From Phycisphaerales bacterium (GTDB lineage: Bacteria > Planctomycetota > Phycisphaerae > UBA1845), in NCBI GenBank assembly GCA_020639115.1, contig JACKHG010000004.1, positions 186,001 through 250,000 on the forward strand: a DNA stretch of 64,000 nucleotides, written 5' to 3'. How positions within the stretch are numbered: the stretch's first letter is position 1; each line of letters opens with the position of its first letter. This document shows, piece after piece, positions 18,381-25,915 of the stretch. Under the pieces are notes generated by a model, which searched no databases, was not told the DNA's origin, and worked only from the letters and a program-made list of their open reading frames with translations. The translations under genes and the position numbers were made by a program.

Positions 18381-19049
18381 CTAGCCCGCCGCCTGCATCA
18401 ATCGAATACATCGAACCAGCGTCAGCAACTCACCCATGACGCCGCAGCGTTCCATCACCCGTTGCACACCGGCCCGATCCAGTTCGGCGCACACCCCCGT
18501 CCGGCAGAGTACCTCCGCCAGTTCCTCGAGGATGCCATCACGCACGTGCGTGCAGGCGCGCAGATGCTCCTGCACACCCGGGCTGCACAGGTGATCAACC
18601 ACCCGCTGAACGGTGCCCACCTGGGCGTTCTCGTCCAGCTTCCGCAGCAGTTCGTAGACCAGCAGCGGGGCCACCTTGCGATAGAGTTCCTCGGCGCGTT
18701 GCGGAGACAACTCACGCGTCAACTCGGTCAACAGCCCGGTCGGCTCATCATCCCCTTCGCGCACGAGCGACACGTCGGTCGCCGCCGGGTGACGGTCGTC
18801 GGCCCCTGATTCCGCAGGCAGAACCGGCCCCGCCGGCCAAACATCGTCCGCGACCGCCTGCAGCGTGCGCCGCAACGCTTCCGATCCCAGAACGGTCTCC
18901 GCCAGCGCGGGGTTGTCGCGCAACACGGCGCGAACCACCTCGGGATCGTCCGCCGCCAGAGACGCAAAAAGCCGTTGCACGACCGCTGCATCGTTCGCAG
19001 GCGCCGGGTCGTGCTCAGGCCGCTGCCTTTTCGGTTTGCCTTTGGCCAC
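18381..19049 (-). CDS. hypothetical protein in signalling operon
   Basis: A 222-residue predicted soluble, helical protein read from GTG 19049, with GGAGGA about 6 bases upstream. It opens with a basic tail (VAKGKPKRQRPEHD), then LFASLAADDPEVVRAVLRDNPALAETVLG and a Leu/Arg-rich C-terminal half with several Cys. No known domain is recognised. It lies 88 bases downstream of a sigma-like gene and 129 bases upstream of the hybrid kinase, all leftward, so it may act between the sigma factor and the two-component system. An open antisense frame covers part of it, but the ribosome-binding site and operon position favour this strand. Confidence 0.6.
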   Translation of the reverse strand: MAKGKPKRQRPEHDPAPANDAAVVQRLFASLAADDPEVVRAVLRDNPALAETVLGSEALRRTLQAVADDVWPAGPVLPAESGADDRHPAATDVSLVREGDDEPTGLLTELTRELSPQRAEELYRKVAPLLVYELLRKLDENAQVGTVQRVVDHLCSPGVQEHLRACTHVRDGILEELAEVLCRTGVCAELDRAGVQRVMERCGVMGELLTLVRCIRLMQAAG

Positions 19050-19137
19050 GCCGATTCCTCCACTCGCGCCGCGCACCCGCGGCCCGGCCCTGTTCCTTCG
19101 ACGCAGGCGGCCCAACTGACCGCGAGGCTCCGCGGCG

Positions 19138-19653
19138 TCAGTCCATCAGCAGACGACGCAGCGCCCCCAGTATCCGCTGCAACCGCGTCGACGCGCGGTG
19201 CCAGCCGATACCCAGTTCCCGGGCCACCGCGTGGATGGACTTCCCGTCCACCACATGGCTCCACACGATGAAACGATCGAGCTCGTCAAGTTCGCCGAGA
19301 AAATCGCGAATCGCCTGAGTTTTTTCGCGAACCAGCAGCTCCCCCACGCCTGAAGTGTCCTCGACCGTGGGCGGCGGCGCGTCCCCCCGCCGTTGGGACC
19401 GCAGACGTTCGGTCTTGATCCGGTCCAGCGCCGCGTTCCGGGCCGCAACGATCAGGTAGCGGTACAGACCATCGTCCTGCGGTGATATGTGCTCACGATT
19501 GCGAAACAGCGCCAGGAAGGCGTGGTGGACCACGTCCTCCACCTCGGCGCCCAGGACTGCGGCGAAGCGTGCGCCCACGCGTTGCATTACCCGCGCACGC
19601 AGCGCTGCGACCTCGCCCGGCGTCAGAACCGACCACCATGGCGCGCTTGACAT
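19138..19653 (-). CDS. ECF-like sigma-70 family protein
   Basis: A 171-residue protein with region 2-like sequence (VEDVVHHAFLALFRNREHI ... YLIVAARNAALDRIKTERLRS, about 40-90) and a region 4 helix-turn-helix (LDELDRFIVWSHVVDGKSIHAVARELGIGWHRASTRLQRIL, about 120-160). It is divergent from the CHASE2 kinase gene across 168 bases, the usual place for a sigma factor and its kinase partner in Planctomycetota. Start at ATG 19653 (MSSAPWW). Confidence 0.82.
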   Translation of the reverse strand: MSSAPWWSVLTPGEVAALRARVMQRVGARFAAVLGAEVEDVVHHAFLALFRNREHISPQDDGLYRYLIVAARNAALDRIKTERLRSQRRGDAPPPTVEDTSGVGELLVREKTQAIRDFLGELDELDRFIVWSHVVDGKSIHAVARELGIGWHRASTRLQRILGALRRLLMD

Positions 19654-19821
19654 GATTCGGCGTGCTCCCGACGATGTTGCCGCCCGTCGCCGACCCGCGG
19701 CATTCGGTGAGCCGCGAGCAACCCGGCGACATCCTCGCTGCACACTACCGGACTCCACGGGCGATCACAAGAACGTACGGATGTCTGCGGACTCGCCCGC
19801 GTTCGCAAGACCAATCGCGTG

Positions 19822-22266
19822 ATGTCCCCGAGCACTCAACCCGAGCCCCGCATGGATGCAGCCTCTGTCCGCGAGATGCTCGCCAGGCATGCCGCCGGTG
19901 CGCTGACGGACGACGACCTGCTGGCGCATATGCGTGCGTGGCATGCGGCTGCCCCGGACGGGCTGGAAGACCTGCGCCGCGCCTGGCCCAGCGAGCGCCT
20001 GCCCGTCATCGGCGAGTACTTCTGCGTAGCCGATCTGGGCGAGGGCGCATCCGGCATGGTCTATCGCGCGGTTCGCTGGGGGCCCGCCCCGCACGTGGTC
20101 GCGCTCAAGCTGCTGCGCCTCATCGCCGACGAGGACAAGCGTCGCTTCTTTGAGCGCGAGGTGGAAATTCTCAAGGGCCTCCACTGCCGTCACGTGGCCC
20201 GTTACCTGGACTCGGGTACGGTTCACGGCACCTCGTTTCTGTGCATGGAACTCGTGGAGGGCACGCCGCTCGACGACTATCTCACCATCCATGCACCTGG
20301 GCTGGATGCCAAGCTCGGCATTCTCGCGAAGGTAGCGCGGGCCGTTGCCGAATTGCACGAGGCCGGCGTCGTCCATCGCGATTTGAAGCCCCGGCACATC
20401 ATCGTCGATGCCCACGGCCAGCCGCATATCGTGGACCTCGGACTCTCCGCGGCACGCGGCGACGACTGGGCCACGCTCATCCGCAAGACGCAGACACGGC
20501 TCGGACGCATCATTGGAACGCTCAAGTACATGTCGCCCGAACAGGCCTGGGGCGGTCTTTACCCCACCGACCACCGCGCCGACATCTGGGCCCTGGGCGT
20601 CATCCTCTTCGAAATCGTCACGAACGGTAGCCTACCTTACAGCCAGGAGCCGCTCGAAGGCATGTCGCCCGCGGATGCGCTGCTCTACCGCATCCAGCAC
20701 GAGACGCCGGCCCGCCCACAGATCGCCGATCCCCGCTATGCATCGGCGCTGACGACCCTGATCACGCGCTGCCTCGCCCACGAGCCGCGGCACCGGCTCA
20801 ACTCAGCCCGCGCGCTCGCCGAGGACATCGAGCGGATTCGTGAGCGCCAGCACATCACGACGCGGCCGCTGCCTGCGACCTATCGGGCGCAGCGCATCGC
20901 CATCGGGCTCGCGTTGCGGGCCCGCAGCGCCCTCTGGTCGGCGAGTATCCTGGGCACGGTCATCGTGATCTTCACCGCGGTGTTTCTGCTCAACGTGCAC
21001 TGGGTTTCGCAGGCGGATGCATACTCCGCCAGCACGCAGCGGCGCCTGGCGGAAGCGGCGGCGGCGCGCGGCACGATCGATTTCCGCGTTGCGGGCATCT
21101 GCGACTCGACGCTCACCGAGGTGCCGCGCTGGGCGGCGAGCAACGGCTTTCCGGGCGTTACGTCCAGCGTGAACACCTGGCGCGGCGTGCACGGGGAGTT
21201 GATGCAGCGGTTGGCCGACGCCCGCCCGCTCATGGTGGTGTGGGACTATTTCTATCCCACGGCAGAACCTCAGGACGCCGCGTTCATCGCGGGCGTGCGG
21301 GCTCTCGACGACGCCGGTGTCCCGGTGGTGATAGGCCTGGGCGAGATTCATTCGAACGGGCTGCCCGACCTGACTCCCAGCATCAGCGGACCGCTGGGCG
21401 ACACGCTGCACACGGGGCTGCTTCTGGCCCGCAACATGGTCGCTTTTCCCGGCGAGTACCTCATCGCGCTGCGCCACGGCGATACGGTCTACCCCTCGGT
21501 CATCACGACGGCGTTTGGGGCGTTGTGTTATCCCCGCTGCAGCGTCTCGGTACACTGGCCGCGTCGCGATGATGGCGTGCAATTGAGGTATCGCAATCGG
21601 GACCGGGATTCGTACCAGGAGGCGCTGGATGACATCGAAATCCACTCGAAGCAGGAGATCCTGGTGAACCGCCGCCTGGAAAACCGGGGCGAACTGGTGG
21701 CGTACGCGGCGATTCCCCTCGGCGATCTCCCGGCCTGGCGCGCACGCAAGGTGCGGTACGAAGCGCTGCTGCACGCCTCTCCTGAGGAACTGCGCCAGCT
21801 CGTCGGCGGACGCATCCTGCTGATTGGCGAAATGCTCTCCGCGACTCCGTTCTTCACGCCGGACCGGCACCGCGTCCGCTTCAATTCCGGCACGGTTGCT
21901 GATGTTCCCGGCGTCTACCTGGTGGGGATGGGCATCGACGGGTTGCTCTCGAACCGCCACAAGGTCTTTCACCTGCCCCTGCTGGGACGCTCATTCAGCG
22001 TCATTATCGGCGCATCCCTCGCGGCCTGCGTGATGGCGGTTGTGCTCGCGACGCGTCCCGCTGTGCGGCGCTTGATTTCGCGCGCGGTCCTCCCGCTGGT
22101 GGCTGGCTGCCTGGTTCTGGCCGGCGTCTTTGTCTGGGGGATGGCGCAAGCGGACTCCGCCTCCGCCGTGCTGGCGGCCATCGCCGGCGCCGCGCTGTTC
22201 CTGACGTTGCCCGCGGCTCTGCTGATCGAGCGCGCGCGCTACGCGCGTCACGTGAACCCCCGGTGA
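19822..22266 (+). CDS. Ser/Thr protein kinase with CHASE2 sensor domain
   Basis: This 814-residue receptor kinase has a cytoplasmic kinase domain at about 65-340 (GEGASGMVYRA, VVALKLLRL). A membrane segment follows at about 369-393. A large extracytoplasmic CHASE2-type region spans about 410-715 (RGTIDFRVAG ... VWDYFYP ... LGEIHSNGL). Three C-terminal membrane helices complete the standard CHASE2 layout. The catalytic loop reads HRDLKPRH: the Asp and Lys are present but the Mg-binding Asn is His193. The DFG motif is DLG. These changes could weaken or alter ATP/Mg use. ATG 19822 is taken as start; a GTG lies one codon before, and ATG 19852 is possible. Confidence 0.9.
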   Translation: MSPSTQPEPRMDAASVREMLARHAAGALTDDDLLAHMRAWHAAAPDGLEDLRRAWPSERLPVIGEYFCVADLGEGASGMVYRAVRWGPAPHVVALKLLRLIADEDKRRFFEREVEILKGLHCRHVARYLDSGTVHGTSFLCMELVEGTPLDDYLTIHAPGLDAKLGILAKVARAVAELHEAGVVHRDLKPRHIIVDAHGQPHIVDLGLSAARGDDWATLIRKTQTRLGRIIGTLKYMSPEQAWGGLYPTDHRADIWALGVILFEIVTNGSLPYSQEPLEGMSPADALLYRIQHETPARPQIADPRYASALTTLITRCLAHEPRHRLNSARALAEDIERIRERQHITTRPLPATYRAQRIAIGLALRARSALWSASILGTVIVIFTAVFLLNVHWVSQADAYSASTQRRLAEAAAARGTIDFRVAGICDSTLTEVPRWAASNGFPGVTSSVNTWRGVHGELMQRLADARPLMVVWDYFYPTAEPQDAAFIAGVRALDDAGVPVVIGLGEIHSNGLPDLTPSISGPLGDTLHTGLLLARNMVAFPGEYLIALRHGDTVYPSVITTAFGALCYPRCSVSVHWPRRDDGVQLRYRNRDRDSYQEALDDIEIHSKQEILVNRRLENRGELVAYAAIPLGDLPAWRARKVRYEALLHASPEELRQLVGGRILLIGEMLSATPFFTPDRHRVRFNSGTVADVPGVYLVGMGIDGLLSNRHKVFHLPLLGRSFSVIIGASLAACVMAVVLATRPAVRRLISRAVLPLVAGCLVLAGVFVWGMAQADSASAVLAAIAGAALFLTLPAALLIERARYARHVNPR

Positions 22267-22278
22267 GTCGCCGACCGC

Positions 22279-22398
22279 TCAAGCGACGAGCGAAACCGCA
22301 CCCAGCAGGGCGATCACGAGCAGCGATCCGGCCATCAGGAGCCTTCCGCCCCATACGACGACGCATTCTTCCTTGCGCGACAGAGGATAGACCAACAT
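22279..22398 (-). CDS. 39-residue single-membrane-segment protein
   Basis: A micro-ORF, MLVYPLSRKEECVVVW followed by a hydrophobic segment LLMAGSLLVIALLGAVSLVA to the end. AGGAG lies 8 bases before its ATG at 22398. It faces the CHASE2 kinase tail to tail and follows another micro-ORF (22485-22574) on the same strand. A longer in-frame start at 22482 (67 residues) exists but overlooks the good ribosome-binding site. Function unknown; membrane peptide, possibly a regulator or small toxin. Confidence 0.55.
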   Translation of the reverse strand: MLVYPLSRKEECVVVWGGRLLMAGSLLVIALLGAVSLVA

Positions 22399-22484
22399 CC
22401 TTCGTTCTCCTGTCGTTACGTCGTTGCCATCGTCCGGCGGCGCGGTCAGGCGAACTCGGTACTGCCGCCCGCCGTACGGCATGA

Positions 22485-22574
22485 CTAGCCTTGCCCGCCG
22501 ATGCGGATCATCTCAACGAGCAAGCCCATGGCGTCGTAGATATACTTCACGCAGTCAATGATCACTTCGTACAT
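22485..22574 (-). CDS. 29-residue micro-ORF with strong ribosome-binding site
   Basis: The frame MYEVIIDCVKYIYDAM-GLLVEMIRIGG ends at TAG 22485. GAGGAG lies about 7-8 bases before ATG 22574. The sequence is amphipathic (alternating Ile/Val/Leu with acidic residues), unlike random GC-rich translation. It is paired with the 39-residue membrane micro-ORF downstream. Confidence 0.5.
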   Translation of the reverse strand: MYEVIIDCVKYIYDAMGLLVEMIRIGGQG

Positions 22575-22893
22575 CGTTTCCACTCCTCTGCAGAAAACTC
22601 CGGGATAGCGCGCAACACTCACGCGCGGCAGGCTCTGTTATCCCGAAATCGACGCCCGCCTGTCTATGGGGTTTTTGGCCCATTCGTGGGCAGCCGAAGT
22701 CCGCTAACCGCACTCGGAGAGCGCGGACGGAGCGATCGTGACGATTGCGCCGCCCCGCGCACCGGGCACCGCAGGGGCTGGAGCGATCCACCGCGCCGAG
22801 CTATACTCCGCGCCGTCGTGAACGACGGCACGCGTGCAGTACGCCGCGGCGTCGTGCGGCAGTGATCATGATTGCGCTTATAGGACTGACGGC
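22575..22893. other. intergenic region upstream of mtnA and the micro-ORFs
   Basis: A 319-base divergent gap. TATACT at 22802-22807 could be a -10 hexamer for mtnA, but no matching -35 is seen. No RNA gene or repeat was recognised. Confidence 0.4.
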
Positions 22894-23991
22894 ATGAATG
22901 CACCGACAACGGCGACGCCCCAAACGACCGCGGATCACCCTACGACCGTGCGCAGCGTAGAGTGGATCGGCGGGCTCGACGGCCACGTGCGGCTCATCGA
23001 CCAGACGCAACTGCCCGAGAAGCTCGTCTACATCGACGCACGCGACGTCGCGACGCTGTGGGACGCCATCAAGCGTCTCTGCGTGCGCGGCGCCCCCGCG
23101 ATCGGCATCGCCGCCGCCATGGGCATCCCCCTCGCGCTGCAGCAGGAAGCTTCCGCAGACGGGAACGCGCTGCGCGCGTGCGCCCGCCGGGCCGCCGAGT
23201 ACCTCGCCACCTCGCGTCCCACCGCGGTCAACCTGTTCTGGGCGCTGGAACGCATGCAGCGCGTCCTGGACGATCCGGCGCTGACCGACGCGGCTGACCT
23301 GCGCTCCGCACTGCTCGACGAGGCCCGCCGCATCCGCGACGAGGACGCCGCGATGTGCCGGGCGATCGGCGAATTTGGAGAACCCCTAATTCCCGACAAC
23401 GGCGCGGTTCTGACCCATTGCAACGCCGGCGGGCTCGCCACCGCCGAGCTGGGCACAGCCCTCGCCCCGATCTACATCGCGCGGGCCAAGGGCCGGGCGG
23501 TGCGCGTCTTCGCCGACGAGACCCGCCCGCTCCTCCAGGGTGCGCGCCTGACCGCGTGGGAGCTGCAGCAGGCCGGGGTGGACGTCACCGTGCTCTGCGA
23601 CAATATGGCTGCCCAGGTCATGCGCGCAGGCCAAGTCGACCTCGTCATCACCGGCGCCGACCGCATCGCAGCCAATGGCGATGCCGCCAACAAGATTGGC
23701 ACCTACGGCGTGGCGGTCCTCGCGGCTGCGCACCAGATCCCGTTCTACGTAGCGGCTCCCGCCAGCACATTCGACCTGGCGACGCCCACCGGCGACGACA
23801 TCCCGATCGAACATCGGAGCCCGGACGAGGTGGCCTGCGGCTTCGGCCGCCGGACCGTACCAGCCGGCGTGGCCTGCTACTGCCCGGCCTTCGATGTCAC
23901 GCCGGCAGCCCTGATCCGGGGGATCATCACCGACCGCGGGCTGATTTCACCGGTCACGCGGGAGAACATCGCCGCCCGGATAGGCACCTGA
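22894..23991 (+). CDS. mtnA: methylthioribose-1-phosphate isomerase
   Basis: Isomerises 5-methylthioribose 1-phosphate to methylthioribulose 1-phosphate in the methionine salvage pathway. The 365-residue protein carries the aIF2B-like fold signatures: RGAPAIGIAAAMG near 70, the catalytic Cys in LTHCNAGGLAT near 172, FADETRPLLQGARLT near 208, and the catalytic Asp in GADRIAANGDAANKIGTYG near 254. Length is typical. No other salvage gene is nearby. ATG 22894 was chosen because the alternative upstream start (22834) adds 20 non-conserved residues. Confidence 0.96.
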   Translation: MNAPTTATPQTTADHPTTVRSVEWIGGLDGHVRLIDQTQLPEKLVYIDARDVATLWDAIKRLCVRGAPAIGIAAAMGIPLALQQEASADGNALRACARRAAEYLATSRPTAVNLFWALERMQRVLDDPALTDAADLRSALLDEARRIRDEDAAMCRAIGEFGEPLIPDNGAVLTHCNAGGLATAELGTALAPIYIARAKGRAVRVFADETRPLLQGARLTAWELQQAGVDVTVLCDNMAAQVMRAGQVDLVITGADRIAANGDAANKIGTYGVAVLAAAHQIPFYVAAPASTFDLATPTGDDIPIEHRSPDEVACGFGRRTVPAGVACYCPAFDVTPAALIRGIITDRGLISPVTRENIAARIGT

Positions 23992-24141
23992 CGGACAAAG
24001 GTGGGCGGGTTGCCGAAGCGGTCCGGGTGGACCTTGCCAGGACACCGAGCCGACAACAGAATAGAGGCAGAGGGGCTCTGTCGCCCCGTTCGCGGCTGAT
24101 GGCGCGATCAGCCCGCTCTCGGACCCGGGGAAACGTTTTAG

Positions 24142-24169
24142 TTGCGTCCACCGGGTCGAGGGGTATACT
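24142..24169 (+). promoter_or_regulatory. sigma70-type promoter candidate for the small secreted protein cluster
   Basis: TTGCGT (24142-24147) and TATACT (24164-24169) with a 16-base spacer lie about 70 bases before the first of three small secreted-protein genes. Confidence 0.5.
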
Positions 24170-24241
24170 CGATAGTCTCAACCAGACACACGGTCGGCAC
24201 GTGCGGCCGTGACACGAGCCTGTGAGATGCAGGAGTTTCAC

Positions 24242-24499
24242 ATGCGACGAAGTTACAGGCGTTGGATGATGGGCCTGGCAGCCGCCGGGATGCTGGGCGC
24301 GCTTTACCAGACCGCGTGCGCGGGTTTTGCGGGTGACCAGGTCCTGCGTTCCGTTGATTTCTGCTTCCTGTTCGATTGCCAGAACGGGGCGTTCGGCGGG
24401 CTCATCAACTTCTGCCCGAACAACGAAACGACCGGGGCGCTGCTGCCCAGCAACAACTCAAATACGTTTGTCGATTGCCCGCTGCCGACGACCAACTGA
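24242..24499 (+). CDS. small secreted Cys-containing protein
   Basis: An 85-residue protein with a basic start (MRRSYRRWMM), a hydrophobic segment GLAAAGMLGALYQTAC and a short mature part with Cys pairs (FCFLFDCQNGAFGG, NFCPNNE, VDCPLP). It looks exported; the ACAG after the hydrophobic stretch is a weak lipobox (Gln at -3). GCAGGAG lies before ATG 24242. First of three small exported proteins in tandem (24242, 24562, 24986). Function unknown. Confidence 0.7.
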   Translation: MRRSYRRWMMGLAAAGMLGALYQTACAGFAGDQVLRSVDFCFLFDCQNGAFGGLINFCPNNETTGALLPSNNSNTFVDCPLPTTN

Positions 24500-24561
24500 C
24501 CTGCGGCGTCGCGGCACCAGAATCGGCCAGTGCAAAAGGCAACTATCGGGGAGTTTGAAGT

Positions 24562-24894
24562 ATGTTCAGCACCGAGCAACGTAAGCGTCTTCGCAACGGT
24601 TTTCGCCGCGCGTGCGTCGGCATGGCTGTTGTGGCAACCGGAACCGCCTTCATCAGCCTTCCGTCATGCCAGGGTGTTTTGACCACCTTCAATCCCTGCG
24701 GCACGGTGCTGTCGTTCTGCACCGCCGAGGAACTCGACGCGCTGTTCTCGCCGATTCCCAACTACAACCTCGATCCGACCTGCTCGATCCCGTTCTTCGG
24801 GCTCGATCCGGCCAACTCCGGTGTCGTGGGCACCTGCGGCACGGTGAACGTGTACAACACTACGCCGGGGCCGCGTCCGCAGGGTACGCAGTAG
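24562..24894 (+). CDS. small exported Cys-rich protein, possible lipoprotein
   Basis: A 110-residue product with a twin basic N-terminus (MFSTEQRKRLRNGFRRA), a hydrophobic segment and the lipobox-like LPSC at about 34-37. The mature part has spaced Cys (NPCGTVLSFCTAEELD, DPTCSIPFFG, GTCGTVNV). GGGGAG lies about 10 bases upstream. It resembles the preceding gene in plan but not in detail. Function unknown. Confidence 0.72.
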   Translation: MFSTEQRKRLRNGFRRACVGMAVVATGTAFISLPSCQGVLTTFNPCGTVLSFCTAEELDALFSPIPNYNLDPTCSIPFFGLDPANSGVVGTCGTVNVYNTTPGPRPQGTQ

Positions 24895-24985
24895 CCCAAG
24901 TGGCTGGCTTGGCCGCTCCTTTCAGGTATTGCGTTCGCTTGCGGCCCCGTACGGGCCGTTGGCGAACCTCAAGCGGTAGATCGCG

Positions 24986-25132
24986 ATGAATCGACGAACC
25001 TGGAAACGCACAGCGATTCTCCTGCTCGGCGGGGGCATGCTGCTCCAGGTTGGCGGATGTCTTGGCGCTGCCGCCCCTATCTTTCTCAGCCTCGGCGAAT
25101 CCTCCCTGCTGACTCTGCTTTTCGGTCGCTGA
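24986..25132 (+). CDS. 48-residue predicted lipoprotein
   Basis: A small ORF starting at ATG 24986: MNRRTWKRTAILLLGGGM then LLQVGGC, a good lipobox (Val-Gly-Gly-Cys), and a short hydrophobic tail ending in LLTLLFGR. It continues the run of small exported proteins and ends 199 bases before the next sigma factor. No clear Shine-Dalgarno beyond GCGGTAGA. Confidence 0.6.
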   Translation: MNRRTWKRTAILLLGGGMLLQVGGCLGAAAPIFLSLGESSLLTLLFGR

Positions 25133-25331
25133 GGCCGCCCTCCCCGGCATCCAGCCCGCCCGCCCTGCCCATCCCCAGGAAGGTGCGCCCGCAGATCCAC
25201 CGTGATATCAACGGGGCATTTCGATATGCTGTGGGCATCATCTGGCCGACATCGAACCTCTGCCACTTCGGGGATTCGATGTTCTGCGGATTCGCAGAGA
25301 CGCGTGCTTACGCCGCGCCGCAGATTCGATT

Positions 25332-25904
25332 ATGGACACCATCACGAGCCTGACACTGCTCGCCAAGCTGCGCGATACGCAAGACGACGGTGCGTGGCGC
25401 CGCTTCGATCAGCGCTACCGCCCGATGATTCTGGCCTTCGCGCGCAAGATGTGCGTGCGCGATGCGGACGCCCACGATATCGCCCAGGAGGTGATCGCTG
25501 CGTTCATTTCCGCCTATCGCGATGGCACCTACGACCACGACAAGGGCAGCCTGCGCGGGTGGCTCTTCCGCGTTACCCATCACCGTATCATTGACGCACG
25601 CCGCGCGGGGAATGGCCCGCCACCGAGAGACGGCGGGTGGCCCAACCTCGAGTCACGGGACACCGCCGAGCAGATCTGGGAGGCGCAGTGGCGTGAATTC
25701 GTGATCCAGGCCTGTATCAAAGAGGTTCGTCGTCACGTCGAGCTTCACACCTTCGAGGCGTTTCGCCTCTATGTGCTCGAGGAAGTCCCTGCAGAAGATG
25801 TCGCCGCCCGGCTGGGAATCGAGCGCAGCGCAGTTTACGTGGCGAAGTCGCGCGTCCTGCACCGGATGCGCAAGCTGTTGCGCACGATGGAAGAAATCTG
25901 GTAG
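25332..25904 (+). CDS. ECF sigma factor paired with a receptor Ser/Thr kinase
   Basis: The 190-residue sigma factor has region 2 (WRRFDQRYRPMILAFARKM, DADAHDIAQEVIAAFISAY, GSLRGWLFRVTHHRIIDARR) and region 4 (FEAFRLYVLEEVPAEDVAARLGIERSAVYVAKSRVLHRM). This matches the sigma factors that Planctomycetota pair with Ser/Thr kinases. The WD40 kinase gene starts 11 bases after its stop, so the two are co-transcribed. Start ATG 25332. Confidence 0.92.
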   Translation: MDTITSLTLLAKLRDTQDDGAWRRFDQRYRPMILAFARKMCVRDADAHDIAQEVIAAFISAYRDGTYDHDKGSLRGWLFRVTHHRIIDARRAGNGPPPRDGGWPNLESRDTAEQIWEAQWREFVIQACIKEVRRHVELHTFEAFRLYVLEEVPAEDVAARLGIERSAVYVAKSRVLHRMRKLLRTMEEIW

Positions 25905-25915
25905 ACGACTCAGGC

